From contig MSED01000002.1 of assembly GCA_002099365.1 (NCBI GenBank), positions 806,001 to 870,000 of the forward strand: a DNA stretch of 64,000 nt. Reading direction: 5' to 3'. This document shows, piece after piece, positions 32,142-43,032 of this stretch (positions within the stretch are counted from its first letter, which is position 1; the number at the start of each line of letters is the position of its first letter). The translations under genes and the position numbers were made by a program. The stretch comes from Phialophora verrucosa (lineage: Eukaryota; Ascomycota; Eurotiomycetes; Chaetothyriales; Herpotrichiellaceae). The notes under the pieces are model-generated. The model searched no databases, was not told the DNA's origin, and saw only the letters and a list, made by a program, of their open reading frames with translations.

Positions 32142-33013
32142 GACGGTCTGTTTAAGACGGTGACTGGGTTTCCGAGAGGAGATGGTTGCGGGTGAGACCA
32201 CTCAGTGTGTGGTATCAGTAACATACAAGTTGCTTCGATCTTCGGCCGGAGGTGAGCTGACAAACGGAGGTGAGGAGAGCGAAACTACTGTGTGCTGCAC
32301 CTTACAAAGGACACCGGGGGAATTATAAACTCGAGAATCTAGTGCGCAGGTCAAATTTTCTCAACATGCCAAACTGTTTCATTACTCGATACAAACTGCA
32401 AGCAAAATCCCGGTGACGGAGGAGGCCGACGCAGAGATACTCGAGAAAATAATTCCCCGCTTCTCGCCAGCGTGACCCCCGCTTTCACATGTTGGATGGT
32501 CGATCCGATCGCGTGCTCTACGCGAAGTGCTTAGTACTCGAACAAGTACTTGTGGACGAGGCTGGCAACTGCTGAAGATGAAAGCACTAGCTAGGTATCG
32601 TGGTATATTCAGTCTTCATTTTGGGCTTTTGAGTCGAAGGTTTTGCGGACGACATGGGAGCCTGCAAGATCACGGTTTCCTCCATGGCGTCCTAATGTCT
32701 TGTCCGGTTCTTCCCCCCGACCGATTCAATCGAACACCATCCTCTTTGTTGACATGCCCCGAACCCTCCCTAAGTTTGTAACAGACATTGATTCCTTGGT
32801 ATTCGTGTCCTCATCCCTTACGTAGCTCTGGAAAACGCCCCCCAAAGCCAACAAATGTCAGGTCTATCCTTCTCTATCCCAACTCCTGCGCCAAAGATTG
32901 TTCATCGAATTCGTAAGAGTATCCAAGCAGTAACAAAGGGTGATCATACGAGAGAATCCCATGGCCACGCTTTTTGGGGGGGAGTCTTGTGGTTCGATGC
33001 CGAAAAAGCAGTT
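32142..33013. other. Allantoicase promoter and DHA1 transporter 3' flank
   Basis: No gene is supportable here. ACAAGTACTTGT (about 32525-32550 region) is another short AGTACT-centred palindrome. A plus-strand frame at 32855 runs antisense into the transporter gene and is taken as a shadow. Confidence 0.5.
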
Positions 33014-34642
33014 TCACACCCCTTCTTGTCCACCTTTCTCGCTCGCCTTCTCAGCAGCCTTGTCCCTTCTCTTCTTCTTTTTCCTGTCATCAACAGCATG
33101 TCTCCACTTCTCACCCCACACAGTTGTCGCCCACACGCCAATCGCAGTGACAACCAGGAAGCCAGCAGACAGCGTACTATACCAGCCAACACCGATCGCC
33201 TCAATTGCTGGCAGACAGATGGCGGACCCAAGTGCAGCAAACGCATATCGAATCATGTAATTCCCCGCGACAACTTCTGCGGATCGGCCCCGAGCTTGCA
33301 TCACATCCAGGCAGTACGTGTTGAGGCTCGGGAAACAGAACAGTTGTGCGACACCCTGAACGAACATGGCTGCCACTGGCAATGGCACGCCCCCGACTGC
33401 CTTTTCCACTGACCAGCCGTAGACGAGCATGCAAGCAGGGATAACACCGCCGATGAATGCATAGCACGACCGCAGCCGATCCTCAGCGACACGGCGGTTC
33501 TTCTTGCGAATCCACTTCTTGACAATATGGTCGGCCCAGCGACCGCCAAAGAAGGTGCCCAGCAAATACCCACAGCCGGGGGCAATGTAGAATAGACCAG
33601 ATTGAATCGGTGATGTGAGATGGAATCGTGGGTTAAGCACAAAGCGGATTGGCGTAAGCAGGGAGTACATATTGAACACTAGGGAGCTCGATGCCAGGCC
33701 GGCGATGATCAGGTTTGGGTATGAGAAGAGCAATATCGACACGCGGAGGGGCGACACCCAGTGGAGGATGTGCAGCGTCCTCTGTTTCCGCGAATATTCC
33801 CGAAGCTCATCGATCTTCTTCTCAGGAATTGTCTCCGGCAGTAATAAAATAACCATGACCGCCGCGAGCCCTCCGAGTGCTGACTGTAACCAGAAAATGT
33901 CTCTCCATGATCGGAATGTCACAATGATGCCGCCGATGAACGGCCCAAAGGCGGGTCCAATAAGCGTTCCCGACAAGAACCAGCTCAGCGCTGTCGCTCG
34001 GTGCGTTGGGGTGTAGATGTCTCCGAGGCAAGAGGTCCCAACGATCAGGAAGGCGGTCCCTTGGTATGCTGTGAGAACTCGGAAGATGAAGTATGAAGCC
34101 AGGTTCGGGGCAAGAGCAGTGCCGATGCTAAAGGCAAAGAACAGAATCGCAGTAATAATGCAGCACCATCGACGGCCGTAGATGGTCGAAATCGGGCCCC
34201 ACAAGCTCGGCGACAGACCCATGAAAATAAGGTAAAGCGCGTTAGACAGGTTGATGATACTGCCGCTGGTGTGATAGGTTGCTGCCACTTCAGGGATAGC
34301 GGCGAGGATGGTTGTGGAGGAAATAGGTGCGAGAAAGCCGCATAACGATAGCACGCAGGTGATGACGATCTTTCGTCGCTCGCTAAATCGTTCATATTGA
34401 GCAGCGTTGGCCTCAACATATGAGCTGTCACGGCTAGGAACGCCTTGAATCTCGTGCGCCGATATAGTCGAACGTATGCGTGCTAGATCTGGCTTCTCAC
34501 CCTTGAGTTGATCTTTCGCCTCGGCTGTCGGCGTTCTCTCAAGATCAAGTGGACCGGATTGGTATGAATGCGTTGAAACAGGCCGGATCTCGGGAGCGCC
34601 GTGGTCATCTTCAATGTTGTCATGGTGAAGCTCGCCTGTCAT
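33014..34642 (-). CDS. MFS drug:H+ antiporter-type transporter (DHA1)
   Basis: From ATG 34642 (MTGELHHDNIEDDHG) the product is 542 residues. A hydrophilic, cytosolic N-terminus of about 90 residues precedes 12 predicted membrane helices. The first helix is VITCVLSLCGFLAPISSTT. The loop between helices 2 and 3 reads WGPISTIYGRRW, the MFS motif A region. LSWFLSGTLIGPAFGPFIGG, in helix 5, is the antiporter motif C characteristic of DHA1 exporters (Qdr/Dtr1/Flr1-like). The C-terminus is very basic (RKKKKRRDK). The protein probably exports a drug, acid or metabolite. It sits 944 bases downstream of a peroxisomal acyl-CoA ligase on the same strand. The transported substrate is not deducible. Confidence 0.88.
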   Translation of the reverse strand: MTGELHHDNIEDDHGAPEIRPVSTHSYQSGPLDLERTPTAEAKDQLKGEKPDLARIRSTISAHEIQGVPSRDSSYVEANAAQYERFSERRKIVITCVLSLCGFLAPISSTTILAAIPEVAATYHTSGSIINLSNALYLIFMGLSPSLWGPISTIYGRRWCCIITAILFFAFSIGTALAPNLASYFIFRVLTAYQGTAFLIVGTSCLGDIYTPTHRATALSWFLSGTLIGPAFGPFIGGIIVTFRSWRDIFWLQSALGGLAAVMVILLLPETIPEKKIDELREYSRKQRTLHILHWVSPLRVSILLFSYPNLIIAGLASSSLVFNMYSLLTPIRFVLNPRFHLTSPIQSGLFYIAPGCGYLLGTFFGGRWADHIVKKWIRKKNRRVAEDRLRSCYAFIGGVIPACMLVYGWSVEKAVGGVPLPVAAMFVQGVAQLFCFPSLNTYCLDVMQARGRSAEVVAGNYMIRYAFAALGSAICLPAIEAIGVGWYSTLSAGFLVVTAIGVWATTVWGEKWRHAVDDRKKKKRRDKAAEKASEKGGQEGV

Positions 34643-35586
34643 GGTGTATTCGAATCGCAAAGTAGTTGCAGATCGGGTATCATTGCTTGAAATGAGCGAC
34701 TCTGGTCAAATTGGAGATTGAAAAGAGCGTGGAGAGTTGTGAGAAGCAGTTTGAAAGGGCGAGATAGGGCAAACATATGAGTATCCACGAAAAGAGAAAG
34801 ACGACGAACCAGAAGAAAGCTGGGCAGAAAATGACTCAAATGGAGGAAGGAAAGACACCGCCTCCATACCACCCTTCACCGTTGTCCTGTTGGGAATACT
34901 GGGGTAGATTGCCATATCTTCTTTCGAACGCAACCTCCATGGCTGTTCGACTTCTTTGGGTTTGGAATGTCTCGATCCTCCAATAGCTTCTCCGTACGGG
35001 AGGAAAGTCCGATCTCGGGCTGCGGCCACTCGCCGCCATCGCAGTTACCGCTTGGCTGATTGGACCATCCTTTGCCGAGTTACCCTGTTCTGGTGTCTGT
35101 GGCCAATGACACGAGGGTGAAGATAATCGGAGGAAATTTTCAGCGGCCTGCGTCACGGTGCGCAGATGGCACATCCGGCGGTGGGCTTGGGTGCTTCCGA
35201 CGGAACGGCAGCCACATATGTGGCAGTGTTTGCATGGAAAGACGAGCGTCGAGACCAGCCTGACTTCGCTGAGCGTTGTGAAGACCTGTCGACAAATTCC
35301 AAGACGGAGAGCTTGAAGCTCAACACTGACTGTGACCGTCATTTGAAAGTGATTGACGTCATCTAAGCATGGCGAGGCTGACGCCCAGCTGACCACCACG
35401 AGGCTGAGCAACTTCCACGTGAACATGTTTTCCTAGTCGAGACTTTGGGACGAAGCCCGCTGTAAGCAGGAAATGTGGTGAAACCCGGGGACCACATGAT
35501 AAGGAGAAAGTAGCGGCAGTGGGCCATGCAGTTATAATTCTATTTGCAGGAGAACCTCATTGCACGCCGCCCAAGTCTCAGGCGTC
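34643..35586. other. DHA1 promoter and acyl-CoA ligase 3' flank
   Basis: 944 bases. A 196-codon minus-strand frame (34836-35426) begins with a signal-peptide-like segment, but the remainder looks random and it lies where the transporter promoter should be. I do not call it as a gene. Confidence 0.45.
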
Positions 35587-37275
35587 TTACAACTTTGATC
35601 CAGACTTCCCAGTCATTGCTTTCAGCTTCGCCGCCAGTTCGCGTCGCAGGATTTTGCCCGACGGGGACTTCGGGATTGCATCGATGACATAGATTCCTCC
35701 TCTGAGTTTCTTGTGATTGGCAACTCTGGCATTCAGCCATGAGTGAATGCTCTCAACAACCGCCTTCTCGCTTTTGGCCTTCGCCTTTTGATTAATGACG
35801 ACAAATCCCACCGGGAGATGTGTTGCTTGCTCCTCAACCCACAGTGGCACCACGCAGGCGTCCTCCACATCGGGATTTTCAAGAAGCTTCCCTTCCAACT
35901 CCGAAGGGATGACTTGCAGTCCCTTGTACTTGAACATTTCCTTTATTCGGTCCACAATGGTCAAAAAGCCGTCCGAGTCGATCGTTCCAATATCTCCTGT
36001 CCTGAACCATAGCTTGCCCTCCTCATCGGTCGCGTAGCTGTTTTTCGTTGCCTCTTCGTTTCGATAATAGCCTTTGGTTACGTTCGGACCACGACACCAC
36101 AGCTCCCCGGGGATCGCTGAGCCATCCGCTTCATACCCGGTGTCTTGCAAAGTCTCCGAGTCAACCACTCTGTACTCCATGTTGGGTGTGATGTTGCCGA
36201 CTGTATGTCGCTTGTCGGGCCGGTCAGCAGGTATAGCGGCGCCTAGCGGGCTGGTCTCTGTCATGCCCCACGCTTGCACACCGAGTAGGGTTGTCCCGTA
36301 CAATTTCTTGAACCGTGCCTCGACGGCTTCTCGCAGTTCCACGCTCAACGGTGCTGCAGCGCAAAAAATTCTCTTGAGGCTGCTGAGGTCATATTTCTCC
36401 ACCAATGGATGTTTGGCGAGCAGTAACATGACTGGTGGAACCACGTTGACGGATTCGGGTCGATATTTCTGACAGCAAGAGAGGAATAATTCGGGGTCGA
36501 ACCGAGGGAGCACCACAGCCGTGTTGCCCACATATGCGTTAACGCAAAGGAAGGACGTTAGACCGTAGATGTGACTGAATGGCAAGAACGTAACCGTCGT
36601 CAGTTTCCCCGTGGTCTCAAGCGGCAACTGTGCCATCCACTGTATGATGTTGGAAACGAGGTTTTTGTGCGTGGTCATCACTCCTTTCGCTCGTCCCGTC
36701 GTCCCTGAGGAGAAGCACATGAAGGCGAGGCGATCATCGGCTTCGCTCGGCTTTATGCTGACGAGGGGACTGGGTGGACAGCTATCTGCCATCTTTTCCG
36801 CCGTTGCTCTGCCATTCTTGTCCCACGCTCCATCCGCCTGGATGATCTGGATGGAAGGGTCAAATTTGGCAGCCTTCTCTGCCGTAGCAAGGAGCGCTGA
36901 ATGTGAAATCAGGTACTTCGCTCCGCTTGTCTCGAGCTGCGCCTGTAATTCCATAGGGGTGTAAGCAGCACTGACGGGCGAAACCGTGGCACCGCAGCCC
37001 AAGACGCCGTAACAAACGATAGCATAGTCGATGCTGTTGGGGCTGAAGAAAGCGACAACGTCTTTTGGTTTGACTCCGAGATCCCTCAATCCCCGAGCTA
37101 GCGACTTTGTCCTCCGCTTGATCTCGCCATAGGTTCGTGTGGCGCCCGTGACAGCATCAATGAAGATCGGTTTGTTTTCAGGCGTTTTATTCGGATTTGA
37201 AAAGAGGTACTCCAGCAGGTCACTATCCACCAACTGCACTGGTGGATATGATGACCGGTAGATTCTGGAAGGCAT
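35587..37275 (-). CDS. Peroxisomal 4-coumarate-CoA ligase-like acyl-CoA synthetase
   Basis: The product is 562 residues and intronless. It is an ANL-superfamily adenylating enzyme that makes acyl-CoA from a carboxylic acid, ATP and CoA. Motifs are SSGTTGRAKG (189-198, AMP-binding P-loop), WGMTETSPLG, PGELWCRGPNVTKGYY, the hinge WFRTGDIGTIDSDGFLTIVDR and the catalytic-lysine motif SPSGKILRREL near the C-terminus. The protein ends in SKL, a canonical PTS1 signal, so it should act inside peroxisomes. Fungal members activate phenylpropanoids, fatty acids or secondary-metabolite side chains, and the substrate cannot be told here. ATG 37275 (MPSRIYRSSYPPVQL) gives the normal family length. Confidence 0.92.
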   Translation of the reverse strand: MPSRIYRSSYPPVQLVDSDLLEYLFSNPNKTPENKPIFIDAVTGATRTYGEIKRRTKSLARGLRDLGVKPKDVVAFFSPNSIDYAIVCYGVLGCGATVSPVSAAYTPMELQAQLETSGAKYLISHSALLATAEKAAKFDPSIQIIQADGAWDKNGRATAEKMADSCPPSPLVSIKPSEADDRLAFMCFSSGTTGRAKGVMTTHKNLVSNIIQWMAQLPLETTGKLTTVTFLPFSHIYGLTSFLCVNAYVGNTAVVLPRFDPELFLSCCQKYRPESVNVVPPVMLLLAKHPLVEKYDLSSLKRIFCAAAPLSVELREAVEARFKKLYGTTLLGVQAWGMTETSPLGAAIPADRPDKRHTVGNITPNMEYRVVDSETLQDTGYEADGSAIPGELWCRGPNVTKGYYRNEEATKNSYATDEEGKLWFRTGDIGTIDSDGFLTIVDRIKEMFKYKGLQVIPSELEGKLLENPDVEDACVVPLWVEEQATHLPVGFVVINQKAKAKSEKAVVESIHSWLNARVANHKKLRGGIYVIDAIPKSPSGKILRRELAAKLKAMTGKSGSKL

Positions 37276-38585
37276 TTCAACTGCTGAATTTAGTTTCTAA
37301 GGAGGGTATCTGGAATGGAGGTTAGGCGACAAGTACGCCACGCTGCAGATACCAGGAACAGAATGTGAAAATGAAAGATTCTAGCCCCAGGATCTACGCC
37401 GTCCTTAAGTACCGGGACATTGAAGCCTTGAGACAGCTACCCAGAGCAGCTGACGCTCAAACACACTGTAAGCAGCCAATTTGACCTTAAAGCTAGGATT
37501 CAGCTTCCCGCCTCCGGAAGTGGAAGTGGGACTTTGTCAGCTTATGATTTCCTGGCTACTAATGGCCATCAAAAGCGGAAGCACGCTGGAAGACGGGCGC
37601 CGTCCGTTATCCGTGATGCTGCCGTAGGGTTCGGCTGTAAAGATCGGATCCTAAAGACGTTGCAGCCATCACCGACCCGATTATTCATTAACGTAGGAAA
37701 CCAGGGTGGCGCCTCCTGGTCGTCCGAAAATATCCGCCAAGCTCATGGCGCCCAGTCCCCCCAACCCATGGCTCAACAACAAGAATGAAACCTCGGCCAA
37801 ACACCCTGCCATGTCATTCGTCGATGGGGGGTTCCAAGTCATGATACGAAAGGTTAAGAAAGGTGTGTGTCTCGACAAACCAAGATCCAAACTTACACGA
37901 AAGGAGTTTGCAGTCTCTCCAGCATGCACCTGATTCGTGGGGTTGTTGTTGCTTCGGCCGTAATTAACTGCTCAGTCAATGTGTAGTGGCTCCGACTAGG
38001 GATCACGTAACTATGGAACGATGAGATTGTATCTCAGTTCGGAGTATATGATGAATCCAGGGCAGCCCGGGGGCGACCCCTGGCCAAAGAGTTACTTGGG
38101 CCTTTGGAGTACATAATACGTGCACAAAAAGTAATAGGAGTGTGCTTTGCAGGGGGTGCAATTATGCCAGTGGCCACCTTGGCGGCGTCATTACCGTTCC
38201 TCCGGAGCACACTCCCAGTTGAATAGCTTCAGCCCTGCGCCCAAAAGTACGTATGTTGCTTTATCTAAACTTCTCGAGGATAGAACCCGGGTGACGGCAT
38301 TCTTGCCACCTCATTTATCTGCAGAACAGGGTTTCAGTCGGTCTGCTTGGTCGGTCACAGCCAATGTCGGCCCAAGTCTTCAGACCTTTGACCGGCCGGC
38401 ACCTAGATGGCCGGACCTCGAAACTGCTAAGACGCAAACACGCAGATTCGCTTTGTCTGCAGCACATGCTTGTCATGATGAGCAGCTTGACTGGCGGCAG
38501 TAACAGGCGCTGAGAGGGCCTGGACTACTGTACTTCTCGCTCCTGAATGCGCGAGCGCAGCCTGCATTTTACACAGTGCCTGAAT
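37276..38585. other. Intergenic region
   Basis: 1.3 kb between the acyl-CoA ligase start and the galactokinase stop. Several 60-120-codon frames occur on both strands without recognisable features. I see no gene or repeat. Confidence 0.5.
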
Positions 38586-40136
38586 CTATACATCAAGGGC
38601 AGCACCAACAATCAGTGATGATCCCTGGCTGGGTTTCGAAATGACAATGGCTTCCTCGAGCTTCTCCTTGGTGATGTCTGGAAACTTCTTGTAGTAGTAC
38701 TCTTGCTTGAGAGCTTGAGTCACAGCATCGACCTTGTGCTGTGGCACTAAGTGCACTGTACAGCCCCCCCATCCGGCACCTGTAAGTCGAGTCCCATATG
38801 CCCCGGCCTTGTGTGCGATTGCACAAATCTCATCGATCTCGGGACAGGAGCACTCGTAGACATCCCGACACGAATCCTGCGTCTTGTTCATCAGCTCGCC
38901 GAGATATAGCAACTTCTCTTCATCTAGCTTTCCAGACGTGGTCAAGGTGTCGCGAAATTTGAGCACACGTCCAGCCTCTTCTAGGACATGTAATGCTCTC
39001 TGCCTCAACTTGAAAGATTCCGCTCGGATTGGGAACTTGGACATATACTGCTTCTGCAGTTCCTCGACTGAAATACCCAAGATATTGGCGATGTCATCTC
39101 TTGTATAGCTCTGTTTGTCGAGTTTTGACTTGATGATATCAATCATCGCATCCACTTGAGATGCCACGGGTTCGTCTAAGCGACCTTCCTTTCTCATTAT
39201 CTCCTCTTGAAAGTTCCGCAAGCAGAATCCAAGGGAGCTTTGGTCTGGATTGAGAGCAATGTCGTGCAACTTGGCGAGAACCACAGTTGCCAGGGTACAT
39301 TCCACAACTCGGAGGTTGTAATGTATCGGCGCCGTAACAGCCTTGTCGGAGGTGACGAATGACTGAGCAACCAGAAACGTAACTTCTGGGTTGGAGACCG
39401 GGACAGGGACGTTCTCTGCAGAGAAGACTGGGAAGAACCGGCAATAAAGCAGAAATCCTCTCTCGGAGAAGATAGAAGCTGCTTGATCCATCCCTCCTGA
39501 AAAGACACCAACAGAGCGTTCTGACACTATGCAAAGGTCTAGGAGGTCCTGCTTCGAGATGTCGTGGCCATTCGCTGCCATAACAGCAAGAGCAGAAGCA
39601 CAGACAAACGCTGCACTGCTGGAGAGACCACCTCCAGCTGGGACATTTCCGTCGATAAGGAGTTCCATGCCACGAGGTTCGAAGGAGTTACCGAAACGTT
39701 CCCGAAGATACTCCATTGACCCTTTCAATCCAGCCAGGAAGTAATTGCTCCAGGAGTGGTTCTCCCGATCGACGTCGACTGTGCCCGAGCTCGGTATCGT
39801 ATATTCGCTTGGAGGATATTTGTTAGAGTCGACATTGACAATCTTAATTGTGGGTCCCGCTCCGCCATGGTGTTGAAGGACGCGGACCGCGATGAGTACG
39901 TCGACTGTAACGGCAGCCGGCAGGACGTTGTATAGTGAGTAATCAACATGTTCACCAATGATGTTGACCCTTCCAGGACTTCGAGACACAAACTCTGGCT
40001 TAAGTCCGTATTTGTTTTTGAAGGCCTTGATCAAGTTGTTGAAGCGACGTCGCAGCTCGGGAGGCACCTCATTACCCTCGCCAGCTCCTGCGTACACATG
40101 GTCAAGGTTGTCAACCTTCGGCACCGATGCAGCCAT
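38586..40136 (-). CDS. GAL1: Galactokinase
   Basis: The enzyme phosphorylates galactose at C1 with ATP, the first committed step of the Leloir pathway. The 516-residue intronless protein has the galactokinase signature GRVNIIGEHVDYS (residues 55-67), the GHMP-kinase ATP-binding loop NVPAGGGLSSSAAFVCA and the C-terminal GHMP motif RLTGAGWGGCTVHL. The length is close to yeast Gal1 (528). It is a catalytic kinase rather than a Gal3-like sensor, because the GGGLSSSAAF loop contains the Ser-Ala pair that Gal3 lacks. No GAL7 or GAL10 homologue lies nearby in the window, so this is an unlinked Leloir gene, as is usual in filamentous fungi. Confidence 0.96.
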   Translation of the reverse strand: MAASVPKVDNLDHVYAGAGEGNEVPPELRRRFNNLIKAFKNKYGLKPEFVSRSPGRVNIIGEHVDYSLYNVLPAAVTVDVLIAVRVLQHHGGAGPTIKIVNVDSNKYPPSEYTIPSSGTVDVDRENHSWSNYFLAGLKGSMEYLRERFGNSFEPRGMELLIDGNVPAGGGLSSSAAFVCASALAVMAANGHDISKQDLLDLCIVSERSVGVFSGGMDQAASIFSERGFLLYCRFFPVFSAENVPVPVSNPEVTFLVAQSFVTSDKAVTAPIHYNLRVVECTLATVVLAKLHDIALNPDQSSLGFCLRNFQEEIMRKEGRLDEPVASQVDAMIDIIKSKLDKQSYTRDDIANILGISVEELQKQYMSKFPIRAESFKLRQRALHVLEEAGRVLKFRDTLTTSGKLDEEKLLYLGELMNKTQDSCRDVYECSCPEIDEICAIAHKAGAYGTRLTGAGWGGCTVHLVPQHKVDAVTQALKQEYYYKKFPDITKEKLEEAIVISKPSQGSSLIVGAALDV

Positions 40137-41310
40137 GCTGAGGCAGAGGCGATTTGAACTGATACTTTCTCTCAGCCGCGCTGCTGCTAGTCGTTGCTAT
40201 GACGTCTGTGGAAGTGAGTCGCGTGCTCCAGATGAAAGAAATGCTCAGCAGACAAACATGATGTGATCGAGCCCTCTCTTGTATGTACCCGTTTATACGC
40301 GAGCGATTTCTGCCAGCGTATGCAACAATGGCCAAAGTGACGGCCACACTTTCACAAATGAGGATTGTCCAAGGGTCAGGCGGGAAAGCGGAAAACTAGT
40401 GTTTGTTGAACGGAGAATCAAGCGGGACACCTTGGGCGATACGGAACGGAACAACGATGACGCCGCTGGCTCTGTCGCATCGACGCCTTCGCACCAACTT
40501 CCTGGCATCCTTATTGACACTCTGGCTCCCTGCGCCAACTAGAGAAACACGAAATCAAAACGTCCACCAGCCACGCTTTGCAGTCGAAACGACCTTTTTG
40601 AGGGTACGTACGAGGTAATTGTACTTGTAACTACCTCGAAACGCTCTGCAGGATGATGTCTTCGATGCTCCATGTGACACTCGCTGGCACTATTGGTCGT
40701 TTCACTAAAGGAGCTCTCTGGGGATATTTCGTTCAGCCGGTCAAGTCTGTGAACCCTCCTTGAGCTTCTATGCTCTCGGGCTGTTCCACACTGAGGAGGC
40801 CAGCCGGTACAGCTTGGATTTTCTATTACCATCACTCCGTACGGAGTTTTTTTTTTTCGATCTTCTTTTGTGAGGCCGAAGAGGGGCCTAGCTCTACCTC
40901 TGCCTGAAGCAAGATTCTGCGACAACATTCTGCTTAGGCGACATTCCAGGCGAGCACTAACAAAACTAACAACGAACGGAACAAGCCGAGAAACATCACA
41001 ACCAACCTTATTACTAAGCATGCAGTTGTATACACCACCCCGCCTCAGGCACAGTGGCCGTGGTCCTCATGGGGCCTAGAGCCGGACAGCTCCTTCGATA
41101 TGCGTGAAAGTCTGCTGGCAAGGCCAGAAGTATCTTCAGGAAGGTAAGATCTCCCTGTTTGTGAATTTTCTCTCATGCAGGTTCGCAGGCCTCTCTTGTG
41201 CAACCGCCGGCTGGACCTCATCGGGCGCAACCATCGATTTGATTACCTTGATATGCACATGTGTCCTCGCCACGTATACCAGGCTTTGTCACTCCGGTGC
41301 AACCAGCACA
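40137..41310. other. Divergent promoter of GAL1 and the regulator-like gene
   Basis: It contains a perfect 14-base palindrome ACTCCGTACGGAGT at 40834-40847, immediately followed by an 11-base T run (40847-40857). No gene is supported. The reading frame of the downstream gene is open back to about 41104 but has no ATG there. Confidence 0.5.
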
Positions 41311-43032
41311 ATGGCACCCCACACAACGCCTCAAGGCACGAACCAATCCGCGGAGAATGAGCTACTCTGGATCCCCCACGATGCAGGAAGTATGAACTAT
41401 TCGCCGCACAAGCGGACAATCTTCTCCCATGTACAGTCGAACCGCCATGCACAAAGGCGTCGGGCCGAAGCCAAAGCCTTGCGGGCGTCTGCTTTGAGCG
41501 GGCGCACTTCCGCTTTGAGAGATCCGTCGCTCCGGAGAATCGCTGAACAGGGGATCGGTCGCGATCGTGTACGGGAGTCTAGTGAAACTTCCCAGCCGGA
41601 GCGTCCTGATGATGAGAAACAAGCACCTAGGGTCTACCATTATCCTCACAGACAGCTTGTAAGGGCCGTCTCGCCGCTTTCGGTTGTGGGGAAGGGAAAC
41701 TCGGATCCGTTCCATGCGTACTCGATTGCAATTGGCCCTGAAGAGAATGGACTCCTCGCCCTTTATCGTGACTACGTCTTGCCCTCAATGTATCACCTCC
41801 GAATAAAACACAAGAACTTCAACGACAAGAACCTGAGTGACCTTGCAAATCGAGATTGGCGAGACAATGTCGCCGGCTTACAAGAGAAAGGCACGGCACT
41901 TGGTACTTTGGCCCGTTTTGGAGCCATTGCAGGTCGAGTCGACCACAGTATGCAGCAAGTGACCCTGAGATTCTTGGGACAAAGCACTCGAATCCTTATC
42001 GAGAAAATTTTGCGAGAACAAGACCTAGATAACCCTGTCGATTGCTTGCATATCAACATGCTGTTCAATACGGAAATTATCAACCAGAACGTCCACGGAG
42101 CAGTTGCTCATGGCAAAATGTTCCGCTACATTTTCAAGTCCCAATGGAACCACCGAAGACTCGACTACAAAATGCTCCTGTACCAACTTCACAATGATCT
42201 CCAATTGTCCTCGGCCTTTCTGACCCGGCCCATTTTCGATGTGGATAACTGGTTACCGGAGGTGTTGAAGCCTCTATGGGATGCCGCTGCTCCATATTTC
42301 CCCGTGTATTCCAGCGATGAAGAGGACGCGAAGGACGACATGGATCCTGCCATTGCACACGAAGTCCTCGTACACTGGTTCAAGCAACGCCGCCGAATGA
42401 TGCGTTATGAAGGATTATCGGCCGAGCGTGGAACCGTCCCACCTTTGCCTCTGGTCGCCACTTCGTTTATGGCTTCGTCGTTCCTCTTCCACAGCCGAAT
42501 GATCAACCATTACTTGGACACGTGCGATGAGCTTGAGCATGAGGGACTATCTGATGAGGCCAAGAGCCAACTTTTTGCACGACAGTGTCTGGCTTTGACC
42601 GCAGTGCAGCTCCGCCGTTGGGCAGGCTATGCTCCGCAGGTCATGGGTGTGCCGATATACGATAACGATCGATTCATGAATGCACTCAAGAACGCGCTGG
42701 AACAATGTGAGGCGTCTGCAGCTCGAGCAAATACCGAAAAGTATCTCAACACGATGGTGTGGGCACTGTATGTGGGTGCTCTGGTGGAATGTGGCCCGCC
42801 GCTTGAACAGATGCGGACAAGCCAGCAGTGGTTTAACAGAAAGCTGGCCGAATTGGCGATCAAAGCTCAAGTCATTACGTGGAATAGTCTCAAAGCAGTA
42901 CTCAAAAAGTTCCTGTACGAAGAATCGTTGATGTCGCAGGGATCGGTTTGGTTCGAAGAGCACATACAAGGCTTTAAACAGAGGGAAGAGGTTCCGCGCT
43001 CCGTGGAAGACTTTGATCCAGGATTGCCATGA
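41311..43032 (+). CDS. Fungal transcription-factor-like protein lacking a zinc cluster
   Basis: From ATG 41311 (MAPHTTPQGTNQ) the product is 573 residues. Near the N-terminus is a basic segment (FSHVQSNRHAQRRRAEAKALRASAL, about residues 38-62) of the type found in Fungal_trans_2-like ('tachykinin family') proteins. The rest is a mostly helical regulatory-type domain with blocks such as YRDYVLPSMYHLRI and LTAVQLRRWAGYAPQVMG. There is no Cys6 zinc cluster, bZIP or other clear DNA-binding domain. It may act as a cofactor, or the family label may be historical only. The gene is divergent from GAL1 across 1.17 kb, but nothing in the sequence ties it to galactose control. Confidence 0.55.
   Translation: MAPHTTPQGTNQSAENELLWIPHDAGSMNYSPHKRTIFSHVQSNRHAQRRRAEAKALRASALSGRTSALRDPSLRRIAEQGIGRDRVRESSETSQPERPDDEKQAPRVYHYPHRQLVRAVSPLSVVGKGNSDPFHAYSIAIGPEENGLLALYRDYVLPSMYHLRIKHKNFNDKNLSDLANRDWRDNVAGLQEKGTALGTLARFGAIAGRVDHSMQQVTLRFLGQSTRILIEKILREQDLDNPVDCLHINMLFNTEIINQNVHGAVAHGKMFRYIFKSQWNHRRLDYKMLLYQLHNDLQLSSAFLTRPIFDVDNWLPEVLKPLWDAAAPYFPVYSSDEEDAKDDMDPAIAHEVLVHWFKQRRRMMRYEGLSAERGTVPPLPLVATSFMASSFLFHSRMINHYLDTCDELEHEGLSDEAKSQLFARQCLALTAVQLRRWAGYAPQVMGVPIYDNDRFMNALKNALEQCEASAARANTEKYLNTMVWALYVGALVECGPPLEQMRTSQQWFNRKLAELAIKAQVITWNSLKAVLKKFLYEESLMSQGSVWFEEHIQGFKQREEVPRSVEDFDPGLP

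Noticed and set aside
34836..35426. 196-codon minus-strand frame with a signal-peptide-like start
   Set aside because: After the first 20 residues the sequence looks random, and it occupies the expected promoter and leader of the DHA1 transporter.
41104..41310. Upstream extension of the regulator-like gene
   Set aside because: The frame is open but has no ATG, so it is treated as leader.
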